This document shows, piece by piece, positions 1 to 5,339 of a stretch of DNA of 5,339 bases. Where the stretch lies: assembly GCA_025350745.1 (NCBI GenBank), contig JANXXG010000382.1:1-5339 (forward strand), in the 5' to 3' direction. This stretch comes from Chloroflexota bacterium. Its GTDB lineage: Bacteria > Chloroflexota > Limnocylindria > P2-11E. The notes under the pieces are model-generated. The model ran no database searches. It worked only from the letters and a program-made list of their open reading frames with translations, and was not told where the DNA came from. Both the position numbers and the translations under genes were made by a program. Each line of letters starts with the position of its first letter. Positions within the stretch are counted from its first letter, which is position 1.

Positions 1-18
1 CATCGACGACGCCCGGGC

Positions 19-177
19 CTACACCCAGGCGAGCCCGATGAGGAGGAGCACGACCCCGATGCCGATGAGGATCAGGCTCCAGAGGACCCCGAAGGAGATG
101 AGGGTGACGCCGACGCCGATCGTGACGGGCGACAGGCTCGGGGGCGGCATGTGGATCGGCTGATCGTGCCCTGCCAT
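19..177 (-). CDS. Small two-helix membrane protein, possible cytochrome c oxidase accessory (subunit IV-like)
   Basis: 52 residues from the ATG at 177 to TAG at 19-21. A short polar N-terminus with two histidines and the stretch HMPPPSLSP leads into about 36 uncharged residues (17-52). These are best read as two short glycine-rich helices joined by a tight turn near Trp34-Ser35, ending in Trp-Val. Histidine/proline followed by a small hydrophobic hairpin is seen in small subunit IV-type accessory proteins, and in the last helices of some subunit I or III proteins, of GC-rich bacteria; this is resemblance only. It is divergent from ctaC, which supports a role in the oxidase. The frame is open further upstream to 258, but that extension would cross the intergenic palindrome and the ctaC start and has no hydrophobic or conserved character, so I start at 177. 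The Shine-Dalgarno sequence is weak. The existence of the gene is likely; its function is inferred. Confidence 0.55.
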   Translation of the reverse strand: MAGHDQPIHMPPPSLSPVTIGVGVTLISFGVLWSLILIGIGVVLLLIGLAWV

Positions 178-190
178 GGGCTCGAACTCT

Positions 191-206
191 ACCGGAACTC
201 TCCGGT
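191..206. promoter_or_regulatory. Perfect inverted repeat in the divergent intergenic region, possible operator
   Basis: ACCGGA-ACTC-TCCGGT: two exact 6-bp arms separated by 4 bp. It lies between the ATG of the small membrane protein (177) and ctaC (252), just upstream of the candidate ctaC promoter. Position and symmetry suit a dimeric regulator acting on both divergent genes. No known regulator consensus is recognised, and one such repeat can arise by chance in GC-rich DNA. Confidence 0.35.
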
Positions 207-212
207 CACCGA

Positions 213-242
213 TTGGCGGGCGTCGAAACGCTGTCCTAGTGT
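213..242 (+). promoter_or_regulatory. Weak candidate sigma-70-like promoter for ctaC
   Basis: TTGGCG (213-218), an 18-bp spacer, and TAGTGT (237-242). Transcription would begin about 7 bp further on, near 249-252, which is at the ctaC start codon. That would make a leaderless mRNA and would fit the absence of any Shine-Dalgarno sequence before ctaC. The hexamers are imperfect, so this is tentative. Confidence 0.25.
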
Positions 243-251
243 TGGACGCGC

Positions 252-1223
252 ATGCCATGGATGAACGACCCGCAAGGGCCGCTGTCCCGATCCATCGCCG
301 ACCTCTACTGGATCATGTTCGCCGCCGCCGTGGTGGTGCTCGCGATCGTCGTGGGCGCGCTCGTCGTCGCGGGCATCCGGTTCCGGGAGCGGCCGGGCCA
401 CCAGGCTCGCCAGTACCACGGCAACAATCTCCTCGAGCTCATCTGGACCGTCATCCCGACGTTGATGGTCATCTCGTTCAGCGTCCTGTCATTCCAGAAG
501 CTCGCGTACGTGAACGATGTCGACAGCGGCGCCGCGATGACGATCAAGGCCGAGGGCAAGCAATGGGTCTGGGGATTCCAGTACCCGGCTGACGCGAAGT
601 TCAAGCTCAGCGACGGGAGCTACCTGAAGGCGGCCGAGGAGCTGCACGTACCCGCCGGCCAGAAGATCAAGCTCGAGCTCAGCGCAGTGGACGTGATCCA
701 CGCCTTCTATGTCCCGAAGCTCGGGGGCCAGAAGGATGCGGTCCCCGGACGGACCACGACGATGTGGATCCAGGCCGACCGCCCGGGCAGGTACGTGGGC
801 CAGTGCATCGAGTTCTGCGGTACCGGTCACGCTGACATGCTCATCACCGTCGTCGCCCAGAACCCGGCTGAGTACGCCGCCTGGCAGGAAGCGGCCGTGA
901 GGCAGGCGAACCTGTTCAACGACCCGGCGGTCGCGACCGGCAAGCAGCTCTACACGACGCTCGCATGCGCCGGCTGCCACACCGTGCAGGGCCTCACCGG
1001 CGGCAAGGTCGGGCCCGAGCTCACCCACCTCATGTCCCAGAAGACGCCGATCGGCGGCATCGCGGGTCTCGACGTGAACGAGGCGAACCTCGTGAAGTGG
1101 GTCGGCAACGCGCCGGGTCTGAAGCCCGGGGTCGTGATGCCCGCATTCAGCAAGGCGTATGGCGGACCGCTCGACGATGCGCAGATCCTCTCGATCGTGA
1201 AGTTCCTCGAAACCCTGAAGTAG
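252..1223 (+). CDS. ctaC: Cytochrome c oxidase subunit II with fused C-terminal cytochrome c (caa3 type)
   Basis: 323 residues. Subunit II accepts electrons and passes them through CuA to heme a of subunit I; the fused cytochrome c makes it a caa3-type subunit. Two transmembrane helices (about 17-42 and 60-82) are followed by the outer CuA cupredoxin domain. Glu62 sits in LELIWTVIP, where the family has its K-channel entry glutamate. KQWVWGFQYP (103-112) carries the electron-entry tryptophan region. The CuA ligands are all present: His150, Cys185, Glu187, Cys189, His193, Met196. The heme-c motif is CAGCH (239-243), with Met296 in VVMPAF as the likely distal ligand. An in-frame stop at 237-239 limits the start to ATG 252 or ATG 261 (Met4). 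The product therefore has no separate signal peptide or lipobox, unlike many Gram-positive homologues. There is no clear Shine-Dalgarno sequence. It stands alone on the plus strand, separated from ctaD and convergent with the cupredoxin gene. Confidence 0.97.
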   Translation: MPWMNDPQGPLSRSIADLYWIMFAAAVVVLAIVVGALVVAGIRFRERPGHQARQYHGNNLLELIWTVIPTLMVISFSVLSFQKLAYVNDVDSGAAMTIKAEGKQWVWGFQYPADAKFKLSDGSYLKAAEELHVPAGQKIKLELSAVDVIHAFYVPKLGGQKDAVPGRTTTMWIQADRPGRYVGQCIEFCGTGHADMLITVVAQNPAEYAAWQEAAVRQANLFNDPAVATGKQLYTTLACAGCHTVQGLTGGKVGPELTHLMSQKTPIGGIAGLDVNEANLVKWVGNAPGLKPGVVMPAFSKAYGGPLDDAQILSIVKFLETLK

Positions 1224-1234
1224 GGCTCACTTCA
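1216..1234. repeat. Short inverted repeat spanning both convergent stop codons
   Basis: TGAAGT (1216-1221) and ACTTCA (1229-1234) form an exact 6-bp stem with a 7-nt loop. It covers the ends of ctaC and the cupredoxin gene, which leave only 3 bp between them. It could help end transcription from both sides, but the stem is weak and has no T-tract. Both proteins end in Lys-stop, so part of the symmetry comes simply from the coding sequence. Confidence 0.2.
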
Positions 1235-1805
1235 CCTCGAGCGCGACCCGCATCCCCAGCTGATAGTGGCCTGCGATGTTGCACACGATGACGTACCTGC
1301 CTGGCGTCAGGTCCAGCACGAGCTTCCGCGATGCACCGCCGCCGATATTCAGGAGCTCGCCGACCTTCCCGGCCTCGCTGGCCTTCGCGGCCCCGTCGAT
1401 CGGGAGCTTGTCCGCGTCGACGTCGCTCTTGAGGACCCTGACTTCGTGGGCCATCGCGGCGTGGTTGCGGATCCCGAACACGACGCGGCCTGCCGTGACC
1501 GTCGGGTGATCCGTGACGATCTTGAAGTCGCTGAGATCGAGGTACAGCCCAGGGACCTCGCCCGTGTCGGCCGGCGCGGCGCTGCAGGCGGAGGCGACGA
1601 CCGCAAGAACGACTAGGACGGCGGCAACGGACCACCCGGGGCGCGACCGCCGGTCTCGATGTTCCGAACGACGCCCGTGACGCCGGACTGGCCGAGCGAG
1701 TCCTCCCGCGACGGCGCGCCACCAAGACGACCGCGCACGAACACGAAGATCAGGGGGCCGAACAGGATCACCAGCACCACGAGCGTCCATAGCCATTCCA
1801 CGCAT
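1227..1805 (-). CDS. Membrane-anchored or lipoprotein cupredoxin with a type-1 copper site (start uncertain)
   Basis: The supported part runs from Trp at 1634 to TGA at 1227 (about 135 residues): a hydrophobic segment VAAVLVVLAVVASAC that could be a lipoprotein signal (ASAC box) or a membrane helix, then a small cupredoxin beta-domain. A type-1 copper site is visible: His in AMAHEV (codon 1448-1446) and the C-terminal cluster CNIAGHYQLGM giving Cys, His and Met. A role as outer-face electron carrier or copper carrier for the oxidase is inferred from family and position, last in an operon with ctaG and ctaD. The odd part is the start. There is no ATG, GTG or TTG in this frame between about 1787 and the hydrophobic segment. 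The only ATGs (1805, 1796, 1790) require about 50 Arg/Pro-rich residues that look like an overlap shadow. A missing base at the C/G run 1635-1641 would instead join it to the 62-residue protein upstream, giving one protein of about 191 residues. Confidence 0.8.
   Translation of the reverse strand: MRGMAMDARGAGDPVRPPDLRVRARSSWWRAVAGGLARPVRRHGRRSEHRDRRSRPGWSVAAVLVVLAVVASACSAAPADTGEVPGLYLDLSDFKIVTDHPTVTAGRVVFGIRNHAAMAHEVRVLKSDVDADKLPIDGAAKASEAGKVGELLNIGGGASRKLVLDLTPGRYVIVCNIAGHYQLGMRVALEVK
1613..1801 (-). CDS. Small single-helix membrane protein, or N-terminal part of the cupredoxin protein
   Basis: 62 residues from GTG 1801 to TAG at 1613. A clear N-terminal membrane helix (residues 3-23, MEWLWTLVVLVILFGPLIFV) is followed by a positively charged RGRLGG boundary and a short polar, probably cytoplasmic tail. 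It begins 3 nt after the ctaG stop and has the best-placed Shine-Dalgarno sequence in this part of the operon, AGAGG six nt upstream. I do not recognise a named family. Its tail overlaps the frame of the cupredoxin gene. If one base is missing at 1635-1641, residues 1-54 continue directly into the cupredoxin segment. The result would be a two-helix protein with a cytoplasmic loop and an external copper domain, a sensible topology. Either reading is possible. Confidence 0.5.
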   Translation of the reverse strand: MEWLWTLVVLVILFGPLIFVFVRGRLGGAPSREDSLGQSGVTGVVRNIETGGRAPGGPLPPS

Positions 1806-2622
1806 CACCTCTGACGAGACTCGCGCAGGCGCTGGGCCTGCTCTTCTGACTGTAGCCAGAGGAAGAACGCGAAGCTGGCGGCGGTCAGGAAGATGAGGTC
1901 ACCGGGCACCCACATGATCACGCCACCGAGCCGCTGATCGGTCACCGGATCGACCCCGCGGGCGAGAGCGGTGATCGCGTAGTGCCCGTAGTACACGCGA
2001 TCGGAGAACGCGAGGAGCCCGCCCAGGATCGTGTTCTGGGCGGCGCCGACGATGAGCAGGAACGGGATGCGCGCCGCGTACGGTAGCGTCGCGCGGAACG
2101 GCACCGGATCGATGACCACGCTCCAGAAGATGAGCGCGGCGGTGAGGAACCAGAGGTGCTCGACGACGTGGACCGCCTCGTGATCGAGGGCCGCGTCGTA
2201 GAGCGTCGGCACATGCCAGGCGTAGAGCCCGACGACATACAGGGCCGCCGCGACAAGGGGTCGCCGGACGGCGTGGACGAGCGCGCGAAAGGCCGTGTTG
2301 CCGGCGATCGCGCGAATGACGGTCCGGCGGACCACGAGCGGCAGACCGCGGAGCAACGGCCGGACGGGGGCGCCCGCGAGCAGCAACGGCGCCGCGACGA
2401 CGAGCAGGAGCATGTGCTGGAGCATGTGGATGCTGAACAGCTCGAGCGCGATCGTGTCCACCGGTGAGGCAAGCGAGACGATCAGCGCCGCAAGCCCGAG
2501 GAGGAACAGCAACGTCCGCCACACCGGCCACCCGCGCCGCGCACGGGCACCGCGGAGATAGACGATGGCGCCCAGCAGCGTGAGACCGGCGAGGACTAGA
2601 GGCGTACGGTCGTGTCCACCAT
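1805..2622 (-). CDS. ctaG: Cytochrome c oxidase assembly factor CtaG (caa3_CtaG family), start uncertain
   Basis: Polytopic membrane protein of the caa3 assembly CtaG family, implicated in oxidase maturation and probably copper handling. About 265 residues are supported, close to the usual family length. Visible family features are the [11 protein letters not shown] helix with paired histidines (near 2428-2414), the segment [20 protein letters not shown] with further conserved His, Tyr and Asp (near 2221-2162), and [12 protein letters not shown], then several more helices and a polar C-terminus at TGA 1805. The first helix is [15 protein letters not shown] (from about 2599). The start is a problem: this frame has no ATG, GTG or TTG between about 2668 and 2580. 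It stays open back to 2848 only through the ctaB overlap, with Arg/Ala/Pro-rich shadow sequence. ATG 2622 (or GTG 2619) in the neighbouring frame would give a natural N-terminus if one base is missing between about 2619 and 2600. GTG 2524 would lose the first helix. Confidence 0.85.
1808..1812 (-). promoter_or_regulatory. Ribosome binding site deciding the GTG 1801 start
   Basis: AGAGG on the minus strand, inside the last codons of ctaG. The gap is 6 nt to GTG 1801, but only 2 nt to ATG 1805, and 11 and 17 nt to ATG 1796 and 1790 in the cupredoxin frame. Spacing therefore favours translation entering the 62-residue frame rather than the cupredoxin frame. Confidence 0.5.
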
Positions 2623-2979
2623 GATCGCGACGAAGAGCAGCGCGAGGTAGAGGAGCGAGTACAGGTACACGCTCTTGGCCATCGAACGTCGCTTTTCGGT
2701 GGCCGAGCGAAGGAGCCGGACCGCGTAGCCGACGAACAGCAGACCGAGCACGATCGCGGCGAACAGGTAGAGCACCCCGACGTACCGGGTCAGGAAGAGC
2801 AGCACCGACAGCGGCACCAGCGCGATCGCGTAGAGCAGGATGCCCCACTGCGCGGCACGCTCGCCGTAGACGACCGGGAGCATCGGCACGCCGGCGCGGT
2901 CGTAGTCATCCTTGATGAGCAGCGCGAGGGCCCAGAAGTGCGCGGGGGTCCAGAAGAAAACGATCGCGAACAGGTAGAG
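2596..2979 (-). CDS. ctaB: C-terminal part of heme o synthase CtaB, out of frame with its N-terminal part
   Basis: 127 residues ending at TAG 2596. It starts at [20 protein letters not shown] and continues with [18 protein letters not shown], the second aspartate-rich motif of the CtaB/UbiA prenyltransferase family. Several membrane helices follow, and the end, [17 protein letters not shown], has the usual CtaB form. It has no start of its own: the nearest upstream start in this frame is a TTG at 3021 within sequence that the other frame explains better. It is the continuation of the CtaA-CtaB protein after a one-base shift at 2979-2981; joined, the whole is about 584 residues (4354 to 2596). 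CtaB transfers a farnesyl group to the heme b vinyl side chain to make heme o. The last codons overlap the presumed start of ctaG. Confidence 0.9.
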   Translation of the reverse strand, partial: LYLFAIVFFWTPAHFWALALLIKDDYDRAGVPMLPVVYGERAAQWGILLYAIALVPLSVLLFLTRYVGVLYLFAAIVLGLLFVGYAVRLLRSATEKRRSMAKSVYLYSLLYLALLFVAIMVDTTVRL

Positions 2980-4354
2980 GGTGCAGATCCACGTTGTTCG
3001 CGACGGCCGCCCACCCGACAAGCGGAGGGATCGCTCCTGCCGCGCCGCCGATCACGATGTTCTGCACGGTCGTGCGCTTCAGCCAGAGCGTGTAGACGAA
3101 GATGTAGACGAGCGTTCCGCTGAGGGCGAGCAGCGCCGCGAGTAGATTCGCCACGCTCCAGAGCAGGGCGAACGCGAGGACGTTCAGGATCAGGCCCACT
3201 GCGATCGCGACGCGTCCCGAGACCCGATGGCCGGGAAGCGGACGGCGGGATGTGCGGCGCATGCGCTCATCGAGGTCGCGATCGAAATAGTGGTTCAGCG
3301 CCGATGCGCCGCCGCTCGCGAAGGCGCCGCCGAGCATCGTCGCGATGACCAGATGGAACGGCGGCACGCCGCCCGCCGCGAGGAACATTCCGCCGAGCGC
3401 GGTCACGAGCAACAACGACATGATGGCCGGCTTCGTGAGCGCCACGATGTCCTTGAGCGTCGTGGTCGCCTCGGCCCGCACCGGACGCCACGCCAGGACC
3501 GCGAGGGCGACCACCGAGCACCACAGCGCCGTGGCGACGGCCGGGTGCGCACCGAGCGGCCACGGCGAGAAGCCGGTGAGCGGGTTGAGCGCGCCGATGG
3601 CGACCTGGAGGACGAACAGGACCGCCGTCAGGATCGCGGCGATGCCGAGGCCCGGGATCTCGCGCCGGCGGGCCCAGCCACCCGCCGCCGCGTAGGCGAC
3701 GACGATGCCGACGAGCGCGGCGATGTACCGATGGGCCATGTGCACTGCCGCCGCACCGGTGAATGGGATGCCGTCGTTGCAGAGCGGCCAGGTCGAGCAC
3801 GCCGCGGTGGCGCCGTCACCGCGCACGTACGCGCCCGAAAGCAGCAGGACGAAGGTGCCGATGGCCGCGGTCAGCGCGAGCCAGGTGAACGCGGTCGGCT
3901 TCGCCAGGCCTGGCCCGGACGTCGGCCAGCGCACGACCACGGCGTACGTGGTGAGCACGGCGAGCAACAGCTCGGCGTTCGCGAGGTGGACGGTGACCCA
4001 CGTGTCCGGGAGCTCGAGGAGGACCGTGATCGCGCCGAGGATCGCCTGCAGCCAGTACAGAACGACGGCGATCCCGACGAACACGAGTGCGCGGCGATCG
4101 CTCCGGTAGCGCGCCAGGGTCCAGACCGCCAGGGCCGCGAGCGCCAGGCCGGCGATGATCGCGAGCGAACGATGGGTCCACTCGATGAGGGTCGCAACGT
4201 CGAGCGACGGCAGGAACTGTCCATGACAGAGCGGCCAGTCGGGACAGCCGAGACCGGAGCCGGTGACGCGCACGATGCCGCCCCAGAACGCAGCCGGCAG
4301 TGCGGCGAGGAGCGTGAGGTAGACGAGGCGCCGGTAGCCCGCTGACATGGTCAT
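2906..4354 (-). CDS. ctaA-ctaB: Heme A synthase fused to N-terminal half of heme o synthase (CtaA-CtaB fusion, frameshifted)
   Basis: From ATG 4354, 4 nt after the ctaD stop (ATG 4348 is the alternative). Residues 1-290 are CtaA/COX15 with two four-helix halves. The first half has the loop cysteines CPDWPLC (37-43), IEWTHR with Glu58 and His61, and VTVHLANAE with His123. The second half has CSTWPLC (186-192), HMAHRY with His208, and GAHPAVA with His270. These match the heme-binding histidines and redox cysteine pairs of the family. After a short linker at about 290-300, CtaB begins at [20 protein letters not shown]. Its first prenyl-pyrophosphate motif is [12 protein letters not shown], with Asn354, Asp358 and Asp362, followed by RRTSRRPLP and [20 protein letters not shown]. 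One chain would thus carry out two consecutive steps, heme b to heme o to heme a, in the membrane. After His457 the frame is wrong; the last 25 residues before the stop at 2906 are not CtaB, and the true continuation is in the next frame. Confidence 0.93.
   Translation of the reverse strand: MTMSAGYRRLVYLTLLAALPAAFWGGIVRVTGSGLGCPDWPLCHGQFLPSLDVATLIEWTHRSLAIIAGLALAALAVWTLARYRSDRRALVFVGIAVVLYWLQAILGAITVLLELPDTWVTVHLANAELLLAVLTTYAVVVRWPTSGPGLAKPTAFTWLALTAAIGTFVLLLSGAYVRGDGATAACSTWPLCNDGIPFTGAAAVHMAHRYIAALVGIVVAYAAAGGWARRREIPGLGIAAILTAVLFVLQVAIGALNPLTGFSPWPLGAHPAVATALWCSVVALAVLAWRPVRAEATTTLKDIVALTKPAIMSLLLVTALGGMFLAAGGVPPFHLVIATMLGGAFASGGASALNHYFDRDLDERMRRTSRRPLPGHRVSGRVAIAVGLILNVLAFALLWSVANLLAALLALSGTLVYIFVYTLWLKRTTVQNIVIGGAAGAIPPLVGWAAVANNVDLHPLPVRDRFLLDPRALLGPRAAHQG
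2979..2981 (-). other. ctaB: Single-base frameshift site in ctaB
   Basis: GGG on the plus strand (CCC in the gene). Reading upstream gives [12 protein letters not shown]; skipping one C gives [16 protein letters not shown] without a gap, exactly the order expected in CtaB. Keeping the C sends the frame into unrelated sequence. A one-base insertion in the assembly or a real mutation fits; the location in a short homopolymer favours an assembly or sequencing error. Confidence 0.85.
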
Positions 4355-4358
4355 GCCG

Positions 4359-5339
4359 CTAGGTATGCGGCGAGTCTTCCTTGAGCGGCCGCGCGCTGTG
4401 GACCACCGGGATGCGGGGGAAGTTGTAGACCGGCGGCGGCGACGGGGTGGCCCACTCGAGGGTATCGGCCTCCCACGGGTCATCGCCCGCGGGCTTCCCG
4501 TGGCCGAGCAGGATGCTGTTGACGAAGTTCACGAGGAAGAGCATCACGCCGACCGCGATGAGGAACGCGCCGATGGTCGAGATGAAGTTGAGCGAGCCCC
4601 ACTCCGGCGACTGCGGGTAGTGGAAGACGCGGCGCGGCATTCCTTCAAGCCCGAGCTGATGCTGCGGGAAGAATGTCAGGTTCATGGCGATGAAGATCGT
4701 GATGAAGTTGAGCTGGCCGAGCCGCTCGCTCATCATCCGGCCGGACATCTTCGGGATCCAGTAATACATCGCGGCGAACACCGTCATCACGGCGCCGCCG
4801 AACAGCACGTAGTGGATGTGCGCGACGACGTAGTACGTGTCGGACAGCTGCACGTCCTCCGGCACCGAGCCGAGGAATACTCCTGAGATGCCACCGATGG
4901 TGAACGTGGCGATGAAGCCGAGCGCGAACAGCATCGGCGTCTTGAACCGCAATGAGCCATGCCAGATCGTGCCAAGCCAGCTGAAGATCTTCACGCCGGT
5001 CGGGATCGCGATGAGCATCGTCGCGAACATGAAGAAGACCTGCAGCGTCTCGTCCACGCCTGCGACGAACATGTGGTGGACGAACACGGAGAACGAAAGG
5101 AACCCGATCGCGACGCTCGAGTAGGCGATCATCTTGTAGCCGAAGATCGGCTTCCGTGAGAACACCGGCAGCACTTCGCTGACGACGCCGAACCCCGGCA
5201 GCACCATGATGTAGACCTCGGGGTGGCCGAAGAACCAGAAGAGGAACTGCCACAGCAGCGGATCGGCGCCCTCGGACGTCGCGAAGAAGCTGAGGCCGGC
5301 CAGGCGGTCGAACAGCAGCAGCACGCCGGCGACCGTGAG
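4359..5339 (-). CDS. ctaD: Cytochrome c oxidase subunit I, C-terminal part (N-terminus off the window)
   Basis: 326 visible residues, open through the right edge, so roughly the first 40% of a typical subunit I is missing; the window begins at LTVAG. It reduces O2 at the heme a3-CuB centre and pumps protons. FGHPEVY (visible residues 37-43) holds the first CuB histidine (His39), the type A1 D-channel glutamate (Glu41) and the tyrosine cross-linked to histidine (Tyr43). VHHMF gives the other two CuB ligands (His88, His89). FKTPML includes the K-channel lysine (Lys133). VAHIHYV holds His174 (heme a3) and His176 (heme a). The C-terminal tail DTLEWATPSPPPVYNFPRIP is also typical. The position before DTYY, usually His for the Mg site, is Ser166. 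The stop TAG is 4 nt before ctaA, so the two are probably co-transcribed. A methionine-like internal GTG at 5324 is not the start. Confidence 0.97.
   Translation of the reverse strand, partial: LTVAGVLLLFDRLAGLSFFATSEGADPLLWQFLFWFFGHPEVYIMVLPGFGVVSEVLPVFSRKPIFGYKMIAYSSVAIGFLSFSVFVHHMFVAGVDETLQVFFMFATMLIAIPTGVKIFSWLGTIWHGSLRFKTPMLFALGFIATFTIGGISGVFLGSVPEDVQLSDTYYVVAHIHYVLFGGAVMTVFAAMYYWIPKMSGRMMSERLGQLNFITIFIAMNLTFFPQHQLGLEGMPRRVFHYPQSPEWGSLNFISTIGAFLIAVGVMLFLVNFVNSILLGHGKPAGDDPWEADTLEWATPSPPPVYNFPRIPVVHSARPLKEDSPHT

Noticed and set aside
11..18. GCCCGGGC just after the stop of the left small gene as a terminator
   Set aside because: It is a self-complementary 8-mer without a loop or T-tract, and the window ends 10 bp further on, so no hairpin can be judged.
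178..258. 79-residue longer form of the left small protein (start at 258)
   Set aside because: The extra residues cross the ctaC start and the palindrome, and are basic and unconserved-looking. ATG 177 gives a compact membrane hairpin.
489..1028. 179-codon open frame on the minus strand opposite ctaC
   Set aside because: It lies fully antisense to the conserved CuA domain, has shadow-like composition, and has no helices or motifs.
1634..1641. Programmed -1 frameshift as the main explanation for the cupredoxin frame
   Set aside because: C CCG GGT fits the formal heptamer pattern, but such strings are common in GC-rich DNA. G/C-rich heptamers are not typical efficient bacterial slip sites, and I saw no clear stimulatory structure. 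With two other frame problems nearby, an indel is simpler.
3227..4345. 372-codon open frame on the plus strand opposite ctaA-ctaB
   Set aside because: The product is Arg/Glu/Ala-rich with no recognisable domain, and it mirrors a well-conserved membrane protein on the other strand. It is a by-product of GC-rich codon use.
4347..4886. 179-codon plus-strand open frame opposite ctaD
   Set aside because: It is a charged, low-complexity shadow of the conserved C-terminal part of subunit I.
1..5339. CRISPR, tRNA, rRNA, insertion sequence or defence-system genes
   Set aside because: There are no repeat arrays, tRNA-like folds, rRNA-like stretches, transposase motifs or terminal repeats. Almost every base belongs to a recognisable oxidase-related gene.

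Overview
The window is a block of aerobic respiration genes: a cytochrome c oxidase of the caa3 type (heme-copper family A) with its heme-A synthesis and assembly genes. The DNA is GC-rich, with strong G/C bias at third codon positions. This bias produces long meaningless open frames opposite the real genes. The presence of CtaG, a subunit II with a fused cytochrome c, and a CtaA-CtaB fusion would suit a GC-rich monoderm lineage such as Chloroflexota or Actinomycetota. The sequence alone does not settle the phylum.

Layout, left to right. At 19-177 (minus) is a 52-residue hydrophobic hairpin protein that resembles a small oxidase accessory subunit. A 74-bp divergent intergenic region follows, holding a perfect inverted repeat (191-206) and a weak candidate promoter. 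At 252-1223 (plus) is ctaC, subunit II with a complete CuA site and a C-terminal cytochrome c domain. It ends 3 bp from a minus-strand operon running the other way. In that operon's order of transcription the genes are: ctaD (subunit I, N-terminus off the right edge, 5339-4359), a ctaA-ctaB fusion (4354-2596), ctaG (about 2622-1805), a 62-residue one-helix membrane protein (1801-1613), and a type-1 copper cupredoxin (ends 1227).

How they work together. CtaB farnesylates heme b to heme o and CtaA oxidises heme o to heme a, which fills the two heme sites of CtaD. CtaG belongs to a copper-delivery/assembly family, and the cupredoxin may carry copper or electrons on the outer face. CtaC takes electrons through its own cytochrome c and CuA and passes them to CtaD. 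Subunit III (ctaE) is not in the window.

The most notable anomaly is that three places in the minus operon do not read through cleanly. ctaB changes frame at a GGG run (2979-2981). The cupredoxin has no in-frame start near its signal/membrane segment. ctaG has no in-frame start near its first helix. Elsewhere the proteins are well conserved, so uncorrected single-base indels in the assembly are the simplest explanation. Real frameshifts or unusual starts cannot be excluded. I did not find a novel defence or mobile system here.
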